From Gracilibacillus oryzae (GTDB taxonomy: Bacteria; Bacillota; Bacilli; Bacillales; Amphibacillaceae), in contig NZ_ML762427.1 in the NCBI RefSeq assembly GCF_009498735.1, positions 142,757-201,583 of the forward strand: a DNA stretch of 58,827 nucleotides, written 5' to 3'. The notes beneath the pieces are model-generated. The model saw only the letters and a list, made by a program, of their open reading frames with translations. It was not told the DNA's origin and ran no database searches. Each line of letters opens with the position of its first letter. The stretch's first letter is position 1. Positions 42,113-53,386 of this stretch are shown here, piece by piece. A program made the translations under genes and the position numbers.

Positions 42113-42871
42113 TTAGATATATTGACGGATTAAGTCTCTGATTTTTTCTGCAACATATGCCGGTCCCTGCTCTATTTCTGATCTGGACAGTGACATACGT
42201 ACATTCGATTCATCCATATCTAAAGCCTCTGCAAACAAACTGCCCAGACTCTTTGCTCTTCTATCCACTTGCAGTACGATATCCATACTATCCTCTTTTA
42301 CAAAGAAAACAGCTTCTAATTCATCTAAATCGGAGCGGAATTCTGCGGATGGACGAAATTCAAATTCCTGAATATATCCATGACGTCTTGAATGTTCCAT
42401 CTCTACCTTTCTTAAATCAAACCCTAAATTATCCGTAATAGCACGTATTGCTGTATCCATGTAAAAATGTGGTGTTACATGTAAGTAATCACGGTCGTTT
42501 GGATCAATCGCCTGAGGGATATCCAAACCTGTCTGAACCCAAACCCTTGTACGGTTTATTGTCGGCGGTGTATGAATTGGCAGTTCAAAATCAAAATCAA
42601 TCTCTTTTCTTTCTTCAGCGTTAATAGTAAATGATTGATTTAAAGCAAAGCGGTGTAAGACAACTTTTTCATAATATTTCTTATCATCTCTTTCTCTCAA
42701 AGCCTCTGTCATTACAAAAAGATTGATCCGGTCAACCTGCTGCTCGGTTCTTCCGCCTTTAATCACTACTTTTCCTTTCAGAATATCTCCAGGGCTTAAT
42801 TGATCATTTATTAATTGTGTATCAACTTCTGCACTTCCGATTCCCGCACTTGCAAGTAATTTCTTAAACAT
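42113..42871 (-). CDS. spo0M: Sporulation-control protein Spo0M
   Basis: 252 aa, arrestin-like beta-sandwich protein. Starts MFKKLLASAGIGSAEVDTQL and contains LSPGDILKGKVVIKGG, DFELPIHTPPTINRTRVWVQ TGLDIP and a C-terminal EKIRDLIRQYI, all as in Bacillus Spo0M (258 aa). In B. subtilis it modulates entry into sporulation and cell morphology. Cytosolic. Own promoter region and terminator; not in an obvious operon. Confidence 0.93.
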   Translation of the reverse strand: MFKKLLASAGIGSAEVDTQLINDQLSPGDILKGKVVIKGGRTEQQVDRINLFVMTEALRERDDKKYYEKVVLHRFALNQSFTINAEERKEIDFDFELPIHTPPTINRTRVWVQTGLDIPQAIDPNDRDYLHVTPHFYMDTAIRAITDNLGFDLRKVEMEHSRRHGYIQEFEFRPSAEFRSDLDELEAVFFVKEDSMDIVLQVDRRAKSLGSLFAEALDMDESNVRMSLSRSEIEQGPAYVAEKIRDLIRQYI

Positions 42872-43011
42872 TTACATCTACCTCCAAATTTTTTATCCTA
42901 AAGTTTTTTTATATGCACTGTTTTGCCTCAATATTCCTAGTATTTTATTTAATTGTCTAACTAACTTACGATTGAAAGTGAGAGATAGTTTCATATTATT
43001 TAAAATTTTCG

Positions 43012-43040
43012 AAAAAAAGAGGACCAGATGGCCCTCTTTT
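43012..43040 (-). terminator. Terminator of the asparaginase gene
   Basis: Minus strand AAAAGAGG pairs with CCTCTTTT, followed by more T; it overlaps the 3' side of the ansZ stop. Confidence 0.85.
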
Positions 43041-43043
43041 CCA

Positions 43044-44153
43044 TTAATATTGATCATAAAAAGATTGAATTTGATCATCATCCTCAGTAACCGTTAATGC
43101 CAGCATTAAGAGAATTCTCGCTTTTTGCGGGTTTAACGAATCAGATGTCATGAAGCTGTCCCTTGGTGAAACCGTTCCTGATCCAACCCTGCTTGATACA
43201 ACAATTTCTGTTCCACTCTCGACCGCATCTTTTGCACCTTCTACATAGGCAGAGGATAATGAACCATTACCAGATCCAGCAATTATAAGTCCTTCCGCAC
43301 CATTTTCAACAGCTGCATCAATCATATAACGCTGATTGTTTTGGTAACTATACACAATATCTACTTGCGGCAACTCATCAATCTCAGAGATGTCAAAAGC
43401 TGTTTCGTCTGTATGCTTACGTGTCGACTCAGTATAATAGTAAGGCACCCCACCAACAATTCTGCCTAAATAACCTTCTTCTGTTGCTTTGAAAGTATCT
43501 ACAACCGTTGTGTTCGTTTTTGTAATGTATCTTGCTGCACCAATTCTATCATTCAGTGAAACTAATACTCCTTTACCCTTCGACTCTTCTGATGAAGCTA
43601 ATAAAACAGCATTATATAAGTTTAATGGTCCATCAGCACTGACTGCAGTTGCCGGTCTCATGGAACCTACCACAACGACTGGTTTATCACTTTTTACTAC
43701 CAAGTTAAGGAAGTATGCTGTCTCTTCCAATGTGTCCGTACCATGTGTTACCACAACACCATCCACATCATCTGTTGCTAATAATTCATTGATTCTTTTT
43801 CCTAATTGTAAGAGAATATCGTTTGTTATTTGCGGACTTCCTACATTTGCAATTTGTTCACCAGATATATCTGCAATTTCCGCCATTTCAGGAACAGCTT
43901 CAATTAAGGATTCCACACTTAATTCTCCTGCTTTATAACTAGTTGTATCTGTTCCTGAATTACCTTTTCCAGCAATCGTACCACCTGTTGCTAAAATTGC
44001 TACATTCGGTAAATCCTCCGTTTGAGCTGCCTTAGTCGTTTCTGTTGTTTCGGTTGTCGCCGCATCAATCGATACAGAGTATGGTACCACTGTCGATAAT
44101 GCGAGCATTAATGCAAGCATAATAGATCCATAGACTTTTCTTGAAGACTTCAT
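43044..44153 (-). CDS. ansZ: Secreted type II L-asparaginase AnsZ
   Basis: 369 aa with a signal peptide (residues 1-32, VSIDA-ATT). The asparaginase site is intact: Thr59 in LATGGTIAGKGNSG (nucleophile, equal to Thr12 of the E. coli enzyme) and VVTHGTDTLEETAYFL holding the second Thr-Asp pair. It hydrolyses extracellular asparagine to aspartate and ammonia. B. subtilis AnsZ (YccC) is activated by TnrA under nitrogen limitation; I see no clear TnrA box. The lack of a lipobox here, unlike B. subtilis AnsZ, suggests release into the medium. Confidence 0.92.
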   Translation of the reverse strand: MKSSRKVYGSIMLALMLALSTVVPYSVSIDAATTETTETTKAAQTEDLPNVAILATGGTIAGKGNSGTDTTSYKAGELSVESLIEAVPEMAEIADISGEQIANVGSPQITNDILLQLGKRINELLATDDVDGVVVTHGTDTLEETAYFLNLVVKSDKPVVVVGSMRPATAVSADGPLNLYNAVLLASSEESKGKGVLVSLNDRIGAARYITKTNTTVVDTFKATEEGYLGRIVGGVPYYYTESTRKHTDETAFDISEIDELPQVDIVYSYQNNQRYMIDAAVENGAEGLIIAGSGNGSLSSAYVEGAKDAVESGTEIVVSSRVGSGTVSPRDSFMTSDSLNPQKARILLMLALTVTEDDDQIQSFYDQY

Positions 44154-44254
44154 TTTGTTTTCCTCCTAATATGTATGATAGAAATTACTTTACCATCAAC
44201 TTCTTTAGAAGGAACATTAGTTGTGAAGTTTTCTGACAATCTTTTCTCGTTATA

Positions 44255-44283
44255 TAAAAAAGCCTCTCACGAAGGGAGACTTT
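44255..44283 (-). terminator. Terminator of the HAD phosphatase gene
   Basis: Minus strand AAAAAGTCTCCC and GAGAGGCTTTTTT form a short stem with a T-run directly after the stop codon. Confidence 0.8.
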
Positions 44284-45123
44284 TTATATTATCTGATATT
44301 TCTTAAAAGAATGATACAGCCCATCTTCATCTGGAGAAAAAGTAACGTCATCAGCTGCTTCCTTCAGTTTTTCCTTAGCATTTGCCATCGCGATACCGCA
44401 ATTGACATAAGAGATCATCTCCAGATCATTCATGCCGTCACCATAAGCAAAAGTATCGGCCCGATCTTTTTTCAAATGTGCCAAAACTCTTTCAATTGCA
44501 ATAGCTTTGTTAATTCCTTTAATTGATAATTCACCACTGTTCTCTCCGAATAAGGGAACAGTACTTAGGATAACCTCAAATTTCGTCTGGAACTCTTTTT
44601 GGATCATTTCAAATGGCAGTGCTGACCCTAAAAAAGAAATTTTATTAATATCTTCACGAATAATGTTGTCATCATCTATTAAGATATCATGAAAGGGCCG
44701 TAATCCTTTTTCCATTTCATCCTTCAGTTCTGGCTTCTCAGCAATTGTTTGGTCGATTATTTTCAGAATATGTGCCTTACACCCTTTACTTGCAAAAAGT
44801 CCGCCATTTGATTCTAAGTAAAAATCAATATTGTGATGATTGAAAAATGAGACTAAGTGTTCAATTGCCTCTTTCTCTACGAACTGGTGAAAAATCACCT
44901 CATTAGTCACTTCAATATAACCACCGGCTGCCCCAATGATACCATCAAATCCAATTTCCATTATATGATCAAATAACTCTGCCTTTGATCTGCCTGTACT
45001 AAGGAAAACTAAGTGCCCATTTCTTCTGGCTTGCTGAATGGCATGATACGCAGAATCTGGTATAATCCCATTGTCATTAACAATGGTCCCATCCACATCG
45101 AGAAAAATAATTTTCTGATTCAT
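44284..45123 (-). CDS. Cof-type HAD-IIB phosphatase
   Basis: 279 aa. Motif I is FLDVDGTIV (nucleophile Asp9, second Asp11), motif II LSTGRS, motif III Lys in SIKGINKAIAIE, motif IV YGDGMNDLEM. A C2-type cap lies between. Such enzymes hydrolyse sugar phosphates or flavin/pyridoxal phosphates. Only 17 bases separate it from the phospho-beta-glucosidase, so it may act on sugar phosphates of that pathway (inference). Confidence 0.9.
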   Translation of the reverse strand: MNQKIIFLDVDGTIVNDNGIIPDSAYHAIQQARRNGHLVFLSTGRSKAELFDHIMEIGFDGIIGAAGGYIEVTNEVIFHQFVEKEAIEHLVSFFNHHNIDFYLESNGGLFASKGCKAHILKIIDQTIAEKPELKDEMEKGLRPFHDILIDDDNIIREDINKISFLGSALPFEMIQKEFQTKFEVILSTVPLFGENSGELSIKGINKAIAIERVLAHLKKDRADTFAYGDGMNDLEMISYVNCGIAMANAKEKLKEAADDVTFSPDEDGLYHSFKKYQII

Positions 45124-45140
45124 CGACTCACACTTCCTAT

Positions 45141-46645
<1,505 letters not shown>

Positions 46646-46698
46646 CAGGTTAGGCATGTTTCGTATAGATTTACATGGATAGTTATTTGTTTCATTAA

Positions 46699-46715
46699 TG
46701 TAACACATTGTTACT
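46699..46715. promoter_or_regulatory. Candidate RpiR operator between bglA and its regulator
   Basis: TGTAACACATTGTTACT contains the inverted repeat GTAAC / GTTAC with a five-base centre, in the divergent promoter region. Confidence 0.5.
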
Positions 46716-46768
46716 TTCGTTGAATATATGCTATTATTAAAGTTAAATTAGATAAGCAGGTGATCATA

Positions 46769-47500
46769 GTGTCCATATTTACTCATGAAATGATTGCTTC
46801 ATTTAACGAGCTGGAAACAGCTTTATATAATTACATTTCGCAAAACAAAGAGAAAGCAGCTTATATGAGAATACGTGAGCTGGCCGATGAAACACATGTA
46901 TCAACAGCTACAATATTGCGCTTTTGCCGCAAGATAGGCTGCGAAGGATTCTCTGAATTCAAAATTAAGTTGAAAATGAGCTTGGCAGAAGATAAAAAGA
47001 CGGTAATCAAAAGTACTCAACAATCGATTACTGAATTTTTTGAACGCACTTTGAATAATGGAGATTTAGAATCGAATATGGAAGAAGCTGCTTCGGCAGT
47101 AACAGAAGCAGAGAATGTTGTGTTTATCGGAAGTGGCAGCTCTGGAATTTTAGCCGAGTATGGTGCCAGATACTTTTCCGCGTCAGGGAAATTTTCATTA
47201 TATATTAAAGATCCGCACTTTCCCATCCATAAAAAGTTTCAGGATACCAGTGTAACGATTGTATTATCAGTATCTGGGGAAAATCCTTTTACTATTACAC
47301 AAATCAACCAATTAAAACAAGAGGGCAGCAAGATTATAAGTATAACAAACAATAAACTGTCAACTATTGCAAAAATCTCAGACATTAATGTTGCTTACTA
47401 TGTAACGGAAGAATCCTATCAAAATGCCAATATAACAACACAGATCCCAGTCATCTATATCCTGGAGACAATAGCGCGAAAAATTTCTCTTGTGAACTAG
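46769..47500 (+). CDS. MurR/RpiR-family regulator of the bglA operon
   Basis: 243 aa from GTG 46769, five bases after AGGTGA (a GTG at 46760 is the alternative). N-terminal RpiR HTH with IRELADETHVSTATILRFCR KIG; SIS domain with VFIGSGSSGILAEYGARYFS and VLSVSGENPFT. It is shorter than the gluconate regulator in this window and only distantly similar. Position opposite bglA suggests control by a phospho-beta-glucoside or other sugar phosphate. Confidence 0.88.
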   Translation: MSIFTHEMIASFNELETALYNYISQNKEKAAYMRIRELADETHVSTATILRFCRKIGCEGFSEFKIKLKMSLAEDKKTVIKSTQQSITEFFERTLNNGDLESNMEEAASAVTEAENVVFIGSGSSGILAEYGARYFSASGKFSLYIKDPHFPIHKKFQDTSVTIVLSVSGENPFTITQINQLKQEGSKIISITNNKLSTIAKISDINVAYYVTEESYQNANITTQIPVIYILETIARKISLVN

Positions 47501-47563
47501 CAGAAGGCAATTTCTCCTCCTCATTCATCTATTCTTTTTAATGGATGTCTTCATTATTTCATC

Positions 47564-47597
47564 AAAAAACAGGCTGGCACAATGACCAACCTGTTTC
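47564..47597 (-). terminator. Terminator of the flotillin operon
   Basis: Minus strand AAACAGGTTGG pairs with CCAGCCTGTTT and is followed by T; lies right after the floT stop. Confidence 0.85.
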
Positions 47598-47600
47598 TTC

Positions 47601-49052
47601 TTAATCCATTTCACTATATTCAGGCTTTGCTTGTTTCGCTACTTCCAGACCCTCTTTTATCTTCGATTCATTTCTAGCTGAAATGTTATCTAACATACCT
47701 TTTAAATCTACTCCTGACACATCTTTTAATGTTTCCGGCAGTTGACTCATCAGTTTTGTTACATAACTGCTCATTCTTGTTGCACCATCGCCTTCTCCAT
47801 TACCATTGTCAACAACCGTTACCTTCTCAATCGAGGCAACTGGCTCAGCAATTTTCGCTGCAAAGTCTGGAAGCATTTTAATAATCATTTCTAAGATAGC
47901 TGCTTCACCATATTTCTCCATTGCTTCTGCTAATTTTTCTTTTGCTTCTGCTTCCGCCAAACCTTTCTGACGAATTGCATCTGCTTCCGCTTCCCCATCT
48001 AGGCGGATTTGGGCAGCCTCTGCCTCTGCTTGTTTGACACGGGTAACTTTGTCCGCTTCTGCCTTTTGTTCTGTTGCATAACGTTCTGCTTCTGCTTTTT
48101 TGGAAATTTCCGCTTCATATTGACGTTGTTTCCGCAGTACTTCTTTTTCATCAATCTCAATTTGTTTGCTTTTCTCAACTAATTGAATTTGCATTTCTTC
48201 TTGTTTGACTTTTTGTTCTGCTTTTGCGGACTGTAGTTTATAAGCCATATCTGCTTCTGCTTTTGCAGTATCTTGATCACGCTTATATTCTGCTATTTTC
48301 AATTCTTTCTCTTTTGTCGATTCTGCAATTTGTGTTTCACTTAATAACTCAGCACTTTTACTTTCTCTTTCTGCAGATGCCTTTTGAATTCTAGCATCGC
48401 GCATAGCATTTGCTTCTGCAATCTGAGCATCACGTTTCACTTCTGCAATTCTTGGCTTACCTAACGCTTCCAGATAACCATTTTCATCCTGGACATCTTT
48501 AATCGTGAATGATACGATTTGCAGTCCCATCTTCTTAAGGTCAACTGCCGCCTGTGTTTGTACTTCCTGTGCAAAACGCTCTCGATTTTTATAAATTTCT
48601 TCAACCGTCATTGTACCTAAAATGGCTCGAAGATGACCTTCCAATACTTCTTGTGCCTCTTTACGCAATTCAGAGTTATCTTTCCCTAAAAATTGCTCAC
48701 CCGCTGTAGCAATACCTTCTGTAGTACTTTGCACTTTAATAATCGCTGTACCATCAGCCATTACTGGTACACCATTTTCTGTATACACATTGGGTGTGGA
48801 GATATCTAAACTGTGTGAACGTAAGCTGATATTTTCTGCACGTTGAAAGACTGGCAGAATAAATGCACCACCGCCACGGACAATCTTTATCCCTCCGCCA
48901 TCATCTGTTTTATGTACATTCTTGCTGCCAAGAAAACTACCTGTAACGATCATCGCATCATCTGCTCCAACCGTCTTATATCTTACGGCAAATAAAATAG
49001 CAAAAGCTATAATTACCCCGACAATTACGCCAATAACAATTAAATAGTCCAT
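47601..49052 (-). CDS. floT: Flotillin FloT (YuaG)
   Basis: 483 aa. One N-terminal membrane helix (residues ~3-22), SPFH domain ~45-200 (FILPVFQRAENISLRSHSLD, GLQIVSFTIKDVQDENGYLE), then a long coiled coil of Glu/Ala-rich repeats (~205-385) and a Gly-rich tail. FloT organises membrane microdomains and supports stress responses and protein assembly in B. subtilis, where it is cotranscribed with yuaF under sigma-W, exactly the arrangement here. The gap to the NfeD-like gene is 11 bases. Confidence 0.95.
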   Translation of the reverse strand: MDYLIVIGVIVGVIIAFAILFAVRYKTVGADDAMIVTGSFLGSKNVHKTDDGGGIKIVRGGGAFILPVFQRAENISLRSHSLDISTPNVYTENGVPVMADGTAIIKVQSTTEGIATAGEQFLGKDNSELRKEAQEVLEGHLRAILGTMTVEEIYKNRERFAQEVQTQAAVDLKKMGLQIVSFTIKDVQDENGYLEALGKPRIAEVKRDAQIAEANAMRDARIQKASAERESKSAELLSETQIAESTKEKELKIAEYKRDQDTAKAEADMAYKLQSAKAEQKVKQEEMQIQLVEKSKQIEIDEKEVLRKQRQYEAEISKKAEAERYATEQKAEADKVTRVKQAEAEAAQIRLDGEAEADAIRQKGLAEAEAKEKLAEAMEKYGEAAILEMIIKMLPDFAAKIAEPVASIEKVTVVDNGNGEGDGATRMSSYVTKLMSQLPETLKDVSGVDLKGMLDNISARNESKIKEGLEVAKQAKPEYSEMD

Positions 49053-49063
49053 TTTACTCCCCC

Positions 49064-49588
49064 TTAAAATTCTTCTAATTCTGAAACATATAAAGTGTGA
49101 TCTTTCACTTCTACCACAACTACCTGTTTTCCTTGTTTGATTTCCACTTGATCAAAACTGATGGCTGTTTCATTTCTGCTGCCACTGCTGGAAGAAACAA
49201 ATACTTCACCCATACCTTTTGCAGGGATCGTTGTGATAACCTCACCGATCTTCCTTTCTAAATCATAGACAGAAATTGATGTTGACGATTCAGCATTTGA
49301 CATTGGGACAACAAGAAAATAATAAATTAAAAAATAAGCCCCAAGACCAATTAAAATACTGATTATCAAAACATATAAATCTCCTAAACCAGTATATTTT
49401 GTTAAAAGAACACCGGCTCCGGCGATAACTGATAATGTTCCGAATACCAGCAATGGATTAAAGAAATCTCCCAGTGAATCAAAGACACTCTCTAAGATTC
49501 CATCAAGAATACTGCCAAAGAATAAAGAAATTAATGCAATCGCCAGACTTCCCCATAATAACCACCAGTATATATCTAATGCTCCAAT
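49064..49588 (-). CDS. yuaF: NfeD-family membrane protein YuaF, apparently starting at ATT
   Basis: Flotillin partner. The frame is open upstream of the first standard start (TTG 49453) and encodes a conserved-looking N-terminal membrane region, GALDIYWWLLWGSLAIALIS LFFGSILDG. In that extended frame the only start candidate after the strong GGAGG is ATT at 49588-49586, seven bases downstream, and TAA closes the frame just before it. From ATT the protein is 174 aa, the length I recall for B. subtilis YuaF. The C-terminal NfeD/OB-like domain (~95-174) reads GEVITTIPAKGMGEVFVSSS. A sigma-W-type promoter 29 bases upstream fits this start. A lost start codon or sequencing error is the alternative; a minimal 129-aa form from TTG 49453 would lose one helix. 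Confidence 0.7.
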   Translation of the reverse strand: MGALDIYWWLLWGSLAIALISLFFGSILDGILESVFDSLGDFFNPLLVFGTLSVIAGAGVLLTKYTGLGDLYVLIISILIGLGAYFLIYYFLVVPMSNAESSTSISVYDLERKIGEVITTIPAKGMGEVFVSSSSGSRNETAISFDQVEIKQGKQVVVVEVKDHTLYVSELEEF

Positions 49589-49616
49589 ACATACACCTCC
49601 TCTCTCTTACTAGATA

Positions 49617-49644
49617 TATACGAATGAAACCGGTAAAAGTTCCA
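49617..49644 (-). promoter_or_regulatory. Sigma-W-type promoter of yuaF-floT
   Basis: Minus strand: -35 TGGAAC (49644-49639), exactly 16 bases, -10 CGTATA (49622-49617). Consensus is TGAAAC-N16-CGTA, one mismatch. It predicts a start near 49610 and a leader of ~22 bases containing GGAGG. Confidence 0.75.
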
Positions 49645-50010
49645 TAATTTCAAAAAAACGGATAAAACGAGACTCTAAGCAGCGGGTAATGGCTGCAGTT
49701 ATTTGCCACAGTCACAGCATGCTGAATCTGATACCTTCATACATCTTCAGATAATATTACTAATTATTACTTTTCGTCATTATAGAATGTAATATCTTTG
49801 TAAATATAAGAAAATCATAGCAAATTTTGTTGAATTTTAACGAACAATAATATATCCTTATATAGTATTTAGTTATTTAGTCATGGTTTGTTTTTATTAA
49901 TTGATACATATGATTTTTTTTTACCACTCAAATAGTGCTGATAACTAAGGTTTAAATAGTAACAAACTATTTACATACATAAAAAATAATACATACAGGG
50001 GAGATGCTTC
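49645..50010. other. Long AT-rich leader before the chemotaxis receptor gene
   Basis: About 365 bases with no gene. GCAGCGGGTAATGGCTGC (49679-49696) could form a small hairpin; the remainder is very AT-rich. No sigma-D element with a good -10 was found for the downstream receptor. Confidence 0.4.
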
Positions 50011-51744
50011 ATGAGGAAAATTTCTGATCTATCATTAAAGAACAAGATTGCACTGATAATTTTACCTATTATCATTGTATGCTTTATTGCCGTCACATGG
50101 ACTAATATTAACAGTCTGGAATCAAATATTCGACATGATCTTGAAAAGGAATTAACTAGTGTAGGGATTTTGACTGCACTAAACTTAAATGGAGATTCAG
50201 TTGACACGATATTGGAAATCGAAAGTGAAGGTGACCAGAGTTTTAATGAAGTACAACAAACTTTAGAAACTATTATGAATGAACAAGGGACAATGGCATG
50301 GAGTTATGTCTGGTTTATGGACGGAGAGGATTCAGTAACACCGATAGCTTATACCGAGAATCTTAACGAAGTTTATAATGCAGGTGAAGTATTTACTGAT
50401 CTGGCCCCTATCCATTTGTCTAATGCAAAAATAGCCATGGATACTGGAGAACCTGCTGTGACCGAAATATTCACAGACCCTTACGGAACATGGCAGACTG
50501 TTTTTGTTCCACTGGAGGACAGCGCCGGCAATCAGGTAGGTGTAATTGGAATTGATTATTCAGCTGATTATATCTCTTCAACTGTTAATAGTGCTACATT
50601 AACACAAGTAATAATTGGTGCTGTCAGTGCCATTATCTTAAGTGTGATTATTTATGTCATTATCAGTCAGATGACTCGACCATTAAATAAGGTGGTAGCA
50701 GTTGCCAGTGCTATTGCTCAAGGAGATCTATCCCACCAGAATCTTGAAGTAAAATCCAATGATGAAGTTGGTAAATTAACAAAATCATTCAATAATATGT
50801 TAGACAAATTAAGAGATGTTATTACAAGCATCAATAGTACAACAGAAGTCTTACGGGATCAAAGCGAGGATTTAAACACATCTGCTAAAGAAGTGCAGCT
50901 TGGATCTGAACAAATTACGACAACAATGGAGGAATTAGCTTCCGGATCCGAACAACAAGCTAACAGTGTCGGGGATCTTTCAGCACTTATGGATACATTC
51001 CTTTCCAGAGTTCAAGAAGCTAATAAAAATGGTGATCTGATTCTCCATTCTTCTAATGAAGTGGTAGATCTGACCAATAACGGCAGTTCGTTAATGAAGT
51101 CATCTAATCAGCAAATGGTGAAAATTGACCATATTGTGCAGGACGCTGTGCAAAAAGTACAAGGTTTAGATGACCAGTCGAAACAAATTTCCAAGTTAGT
51201 ATCTGTAATTAAGGATATCGCGGAACAGACAAACTTACTTGCATTAAACGCAGCAATTGAAGCAGCACGTGCCGGAGAACATGGACAAGGGTTTGCAGTA
51301 GTTGCAGATGAAGTAAGAAAGCTTGCTGAACAGGTTTCCGTTTCGGTAACAGACATTACTGGAATTGTAGGCAATATCCAATCTGAATCAAGCAGTGTTG
51401 CGGAATCATTGCAAGGCGGATATAAGGAAGTTGAGCATGGTACAAGCCTGATTAAAAACACTGATGAAACATTCCAGAACATTATCAGCTCTTTATCTGG
51501 AATGGTAGAAAAAATCGAAACAGTTTCCAATAACTTAGCTGATATCTCAGAGAGAAGTAATGACATGAATCAATCAATTGAGAATATCGCTTCCATTACA
51601 GAAGAAGCTGCTGCAGGTGTAGAAGAGACCACTGCTTCTTCCCAACAAACAAGCAGTTCAATGGAAAGTGTTACAGAAAGCTCAGAGAAATTGGCTCAAG
51701 TATCAGAGGAATTAAATCGTTTAGTCAAACAATTTAAATTATAA
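50011..51744 (+). CDS. Methyl-accepting chemotaxis protein
   Basis: 577 aa. Membrane helices at ~12-32 and ~195-218 flank a ~160-residue extracellular sensor ([47 protein letters not shown], a single-Cache pattern). HAMP ~220-275, signalling domain with tip [21 protein letters not shown] and [12 protein letters not shown]-terminus LVKQFKL. ATG after GGGGAGATGCTTC. Its sensor is unlike that of the 665-aa receptor in this window. Followed by a symporter and dehydrogenase, which may handle the sensed compound (inference). Confidence 0.92.
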   Translation: MRKISDLSLKNKIALIILPIIIVCFIAVTWTNINSLESNIRHDLEKELTSVGILTALNLNGDSVDTILEIESEGDQSFNEVQQTLETIMNEQGTMAWSYVWFMDGEDSVTPIAYTENLNEVYNAGEVFTDLAPIHLSNAKIAMDTGEPAVTEIFTDPYGTWQTVFVPLEDSAGNQVGVIGIDYSADYISSTVNSATLTQVIIGAVSAIILSVIIYVIISQMTRPLNKVVAVASAIAQGDLSHQNLEVKSNDEVGKLTKSFNNMLDKLRDVITSINSTTEVLRDQSEDLNTSAKEVQLGSEQITTTMEELASGSEQQANSVGDLSALMDTFLSRVQEANKNGDLILHSSNEVVDLTNNGSSLMKSSNQQMVKIDHIVQDAVQKVQGLDDQSKQISKLVSVIKDIAEQTNLLALNAAIEAARAGEHGQGFAVVADEVRKLAEQVSVSVTDITGIVGNIQSESSSVAESLQGGYKEVEHGTSLIKNTDETFQNIISSLSGMVEKIETVSNNLADISERSNDMNQSIENIASITEEAAAGVEETTASSQQTSSSMESVTESSEKLAQVSEELNRLVKQFKL

Positions 51745-51759
51745 GTAAATCACTAATAA

Positions 51760-51794
51760 AAATCAGCAGTAATTATTATTGCTGCTGATTTTTG
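51760..51794 (+). terminator. Terminator of the chemotaxis receptor gene
   Basis: AATCAGCAG (51761-51769) pairs with CTGCTGATT (51782-51790), then TTTT. Confidence 0.88.
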
Positions 51795-51887
51795 ATTTCT
51801 AAAGTAATTTGACATGTTTATCTTCAGATCTCTTCGATTATTTTCAACTACAAATTAATAAATTAAAAGACACAGGAGATGAGACAG

Positions 51888-53369
51888 ATGATTATCACCA
51901 TTTTTGTAATTTTTATGCTGGCAATTTATTATTTAGGTTTTAAAGGATATCAGCGTGTGAATTCAGCTGAGGATCTGATTGTTGCTAACTGGAATCTGCC
52001 ACTACCGTTAGTAACTTGGAGTTTAACTGCCGCATTACTCGCAGCACCATTCTATCTTGGCGCAGTGGATTCTGGTTATTTCTTAGGAGGATGGGAAGCA
52101 TTTGCCACGATGGGTGGTTTAGGTACCTGTATGATCATAGGTGCATTCACATGGGTAAAGCCTTTAAGAAGGTTAAAAGGCTGGACAATAGGAGATTATT
52201 ACGGGCTTCGTTTTGCTGATAAGAAGCTTGGAGCATTTGCAGGTATTATTACGATTATTGCCTTTGGTTTCTTTAATGCTGGTGCATTAACCGTTGGTGG
52301 AGCATTAATTATTGAGACAATCTTTAATATTCCGCTTTGGGCTGCCGCTCTTGTATTTGTTATTTTAACATTAGTTTATTCTATTATGGGGGGATTATGG
52401 TCTTTAGCTTATGCTGATATTCTGAATGGGATTGTATCTGTTTTAGGAATTATTGCCGTTACCGTCGTAATAGCTGTAACATCTGATGGTACAATCTTTA
52501 ATGCTGAATGGTGGGATCCAAGCAAGCTGTTCACGAAGGCAGGCGCAGAATTCTGGTCATTATTTTTAGTATTGGCAGTTGGGGATATTGCTGCAGCCGA
52601 CTTAGGACAAAGGGTTTGTGGAGCAAAAAGCCCAAGAGTTGCTTCTAAGTCAATGATTATTGCCGGTATTATTATTATATTAGTTGCCTGGACACCTGGT
52701 ATGATCGGCGAAGCATTTCGTACCATCTTCCCTGGTGCAGATAATGCAGAATCTTTATTGCTGACATATACAGCTACCTATTGGCACCCATTCTTTGCAG
52801 GTCTGTTTTTAACCGCAATGGTAGGGATGGCAATGTCCACATTGGCCGCTTGTTATATGGCTGCCGTTGGTGTTTTCACTAAAAATATTTATCTTGATTT
52901 CATTAATCCAAAACCGCGACAGGACAAATTGTTATTTATCTCCAGAGCAGCAATTGTTGTTTGTGGAGTAGTCGCTTTAGTATTATCTGTTGCATTTGAA
53001 GAAATCCTGTCATTAGCTTACCTGGCATGGGATATTATATTGGTAACATTAATTTGGCCACTAGTGATTCCTCCATTCTGGAAGGGCGTTTCAGGAAAAG
53101 CTGTCTGGTGGAGTATTACAGTTGGATTAATCGTATACTTAACAACGAATTTCTTTGGTGTACCACTGCCTGGTGAGGGTGGATTAATTTGGACTTTATT
53201 ACAAGTACCAGGTTTCTTCAGTTTTATCATATCTGGTATCGTTATGTTCCTTGTTTCATTCCTTTCTCCACCGAATAAAGCTACATTAGAAGCTCATCAA
53301 ATTGAAAAAACAATTTCTGAAGAAGAGCTGGAAGAAATGAACGGACTGCCAAAAGAACAAACAGCATAA
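51888..53369 (+). CDS. Sodium:solute symporter family (SSS) transporter
   Basis: 493 aa from ATG 51888, nine bases after CAGGAG; ATG 51879 lies on the ribosome site. About 13 membrane segments. SSS features: GWTIGDYYGLRFADKKLGAF AG, VYSIMGGLWSLAYADILNGI, DLGQRVCGAKSPRVASKSM and FFAGLFLTAMVGMAMSTLAA. The substrate is unknown; the subfamily with N-terminal SAEDLIVANWNLP is seen with solute or organic acid uptake. An SDR gene follows after 17 bases, probably acting on the imported compound. Confidence 0.88.
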   Translation: MIITIFVIFMLAIYYLGFKGYQRVNSAEDLIVANWNLPLPLVTWSLTAALLAAPFYLGAVDSGYFLGGWEAFATMGGLGTCMIIGAFTWVKPLRRLKGWTIGDYYGLRFADKKLGAFAGIITIIAFGFFNAGALTVGGALIIETIFNIPLWAAALVFVILTLVYSIMGGLWSLAYADILNGIVSVLGIIAVTVVIAVTSDGTIFNAEWWDPSKLFTKAGAEFWSLFLVLAVGDIAAADLGQRVCGAKSPRVASKSMIIAGIIIILVAWTPGMIGEAFRTIFPGADNAESLLLTYTATYWHPFFAGLFLTAMVGMAMSTLAACYMAAVGVFTKNIYLDFINPKPRQDKLLFISRAAIVVCGVVALVLSVAFEEILSLAYLAWDIILVTLIWPLVIPPFWKGVSGKAVWWSITVGLIVYLTTNFFGVPLPGEGGLIWTLLQVPGFFSFIISGIVMFLVSFLSPPNKATLEAHQIEKTISEEELEEMNGLPKEQTA

Positions 53370-53386
53370 GAAAGCGGGGAATTGAA

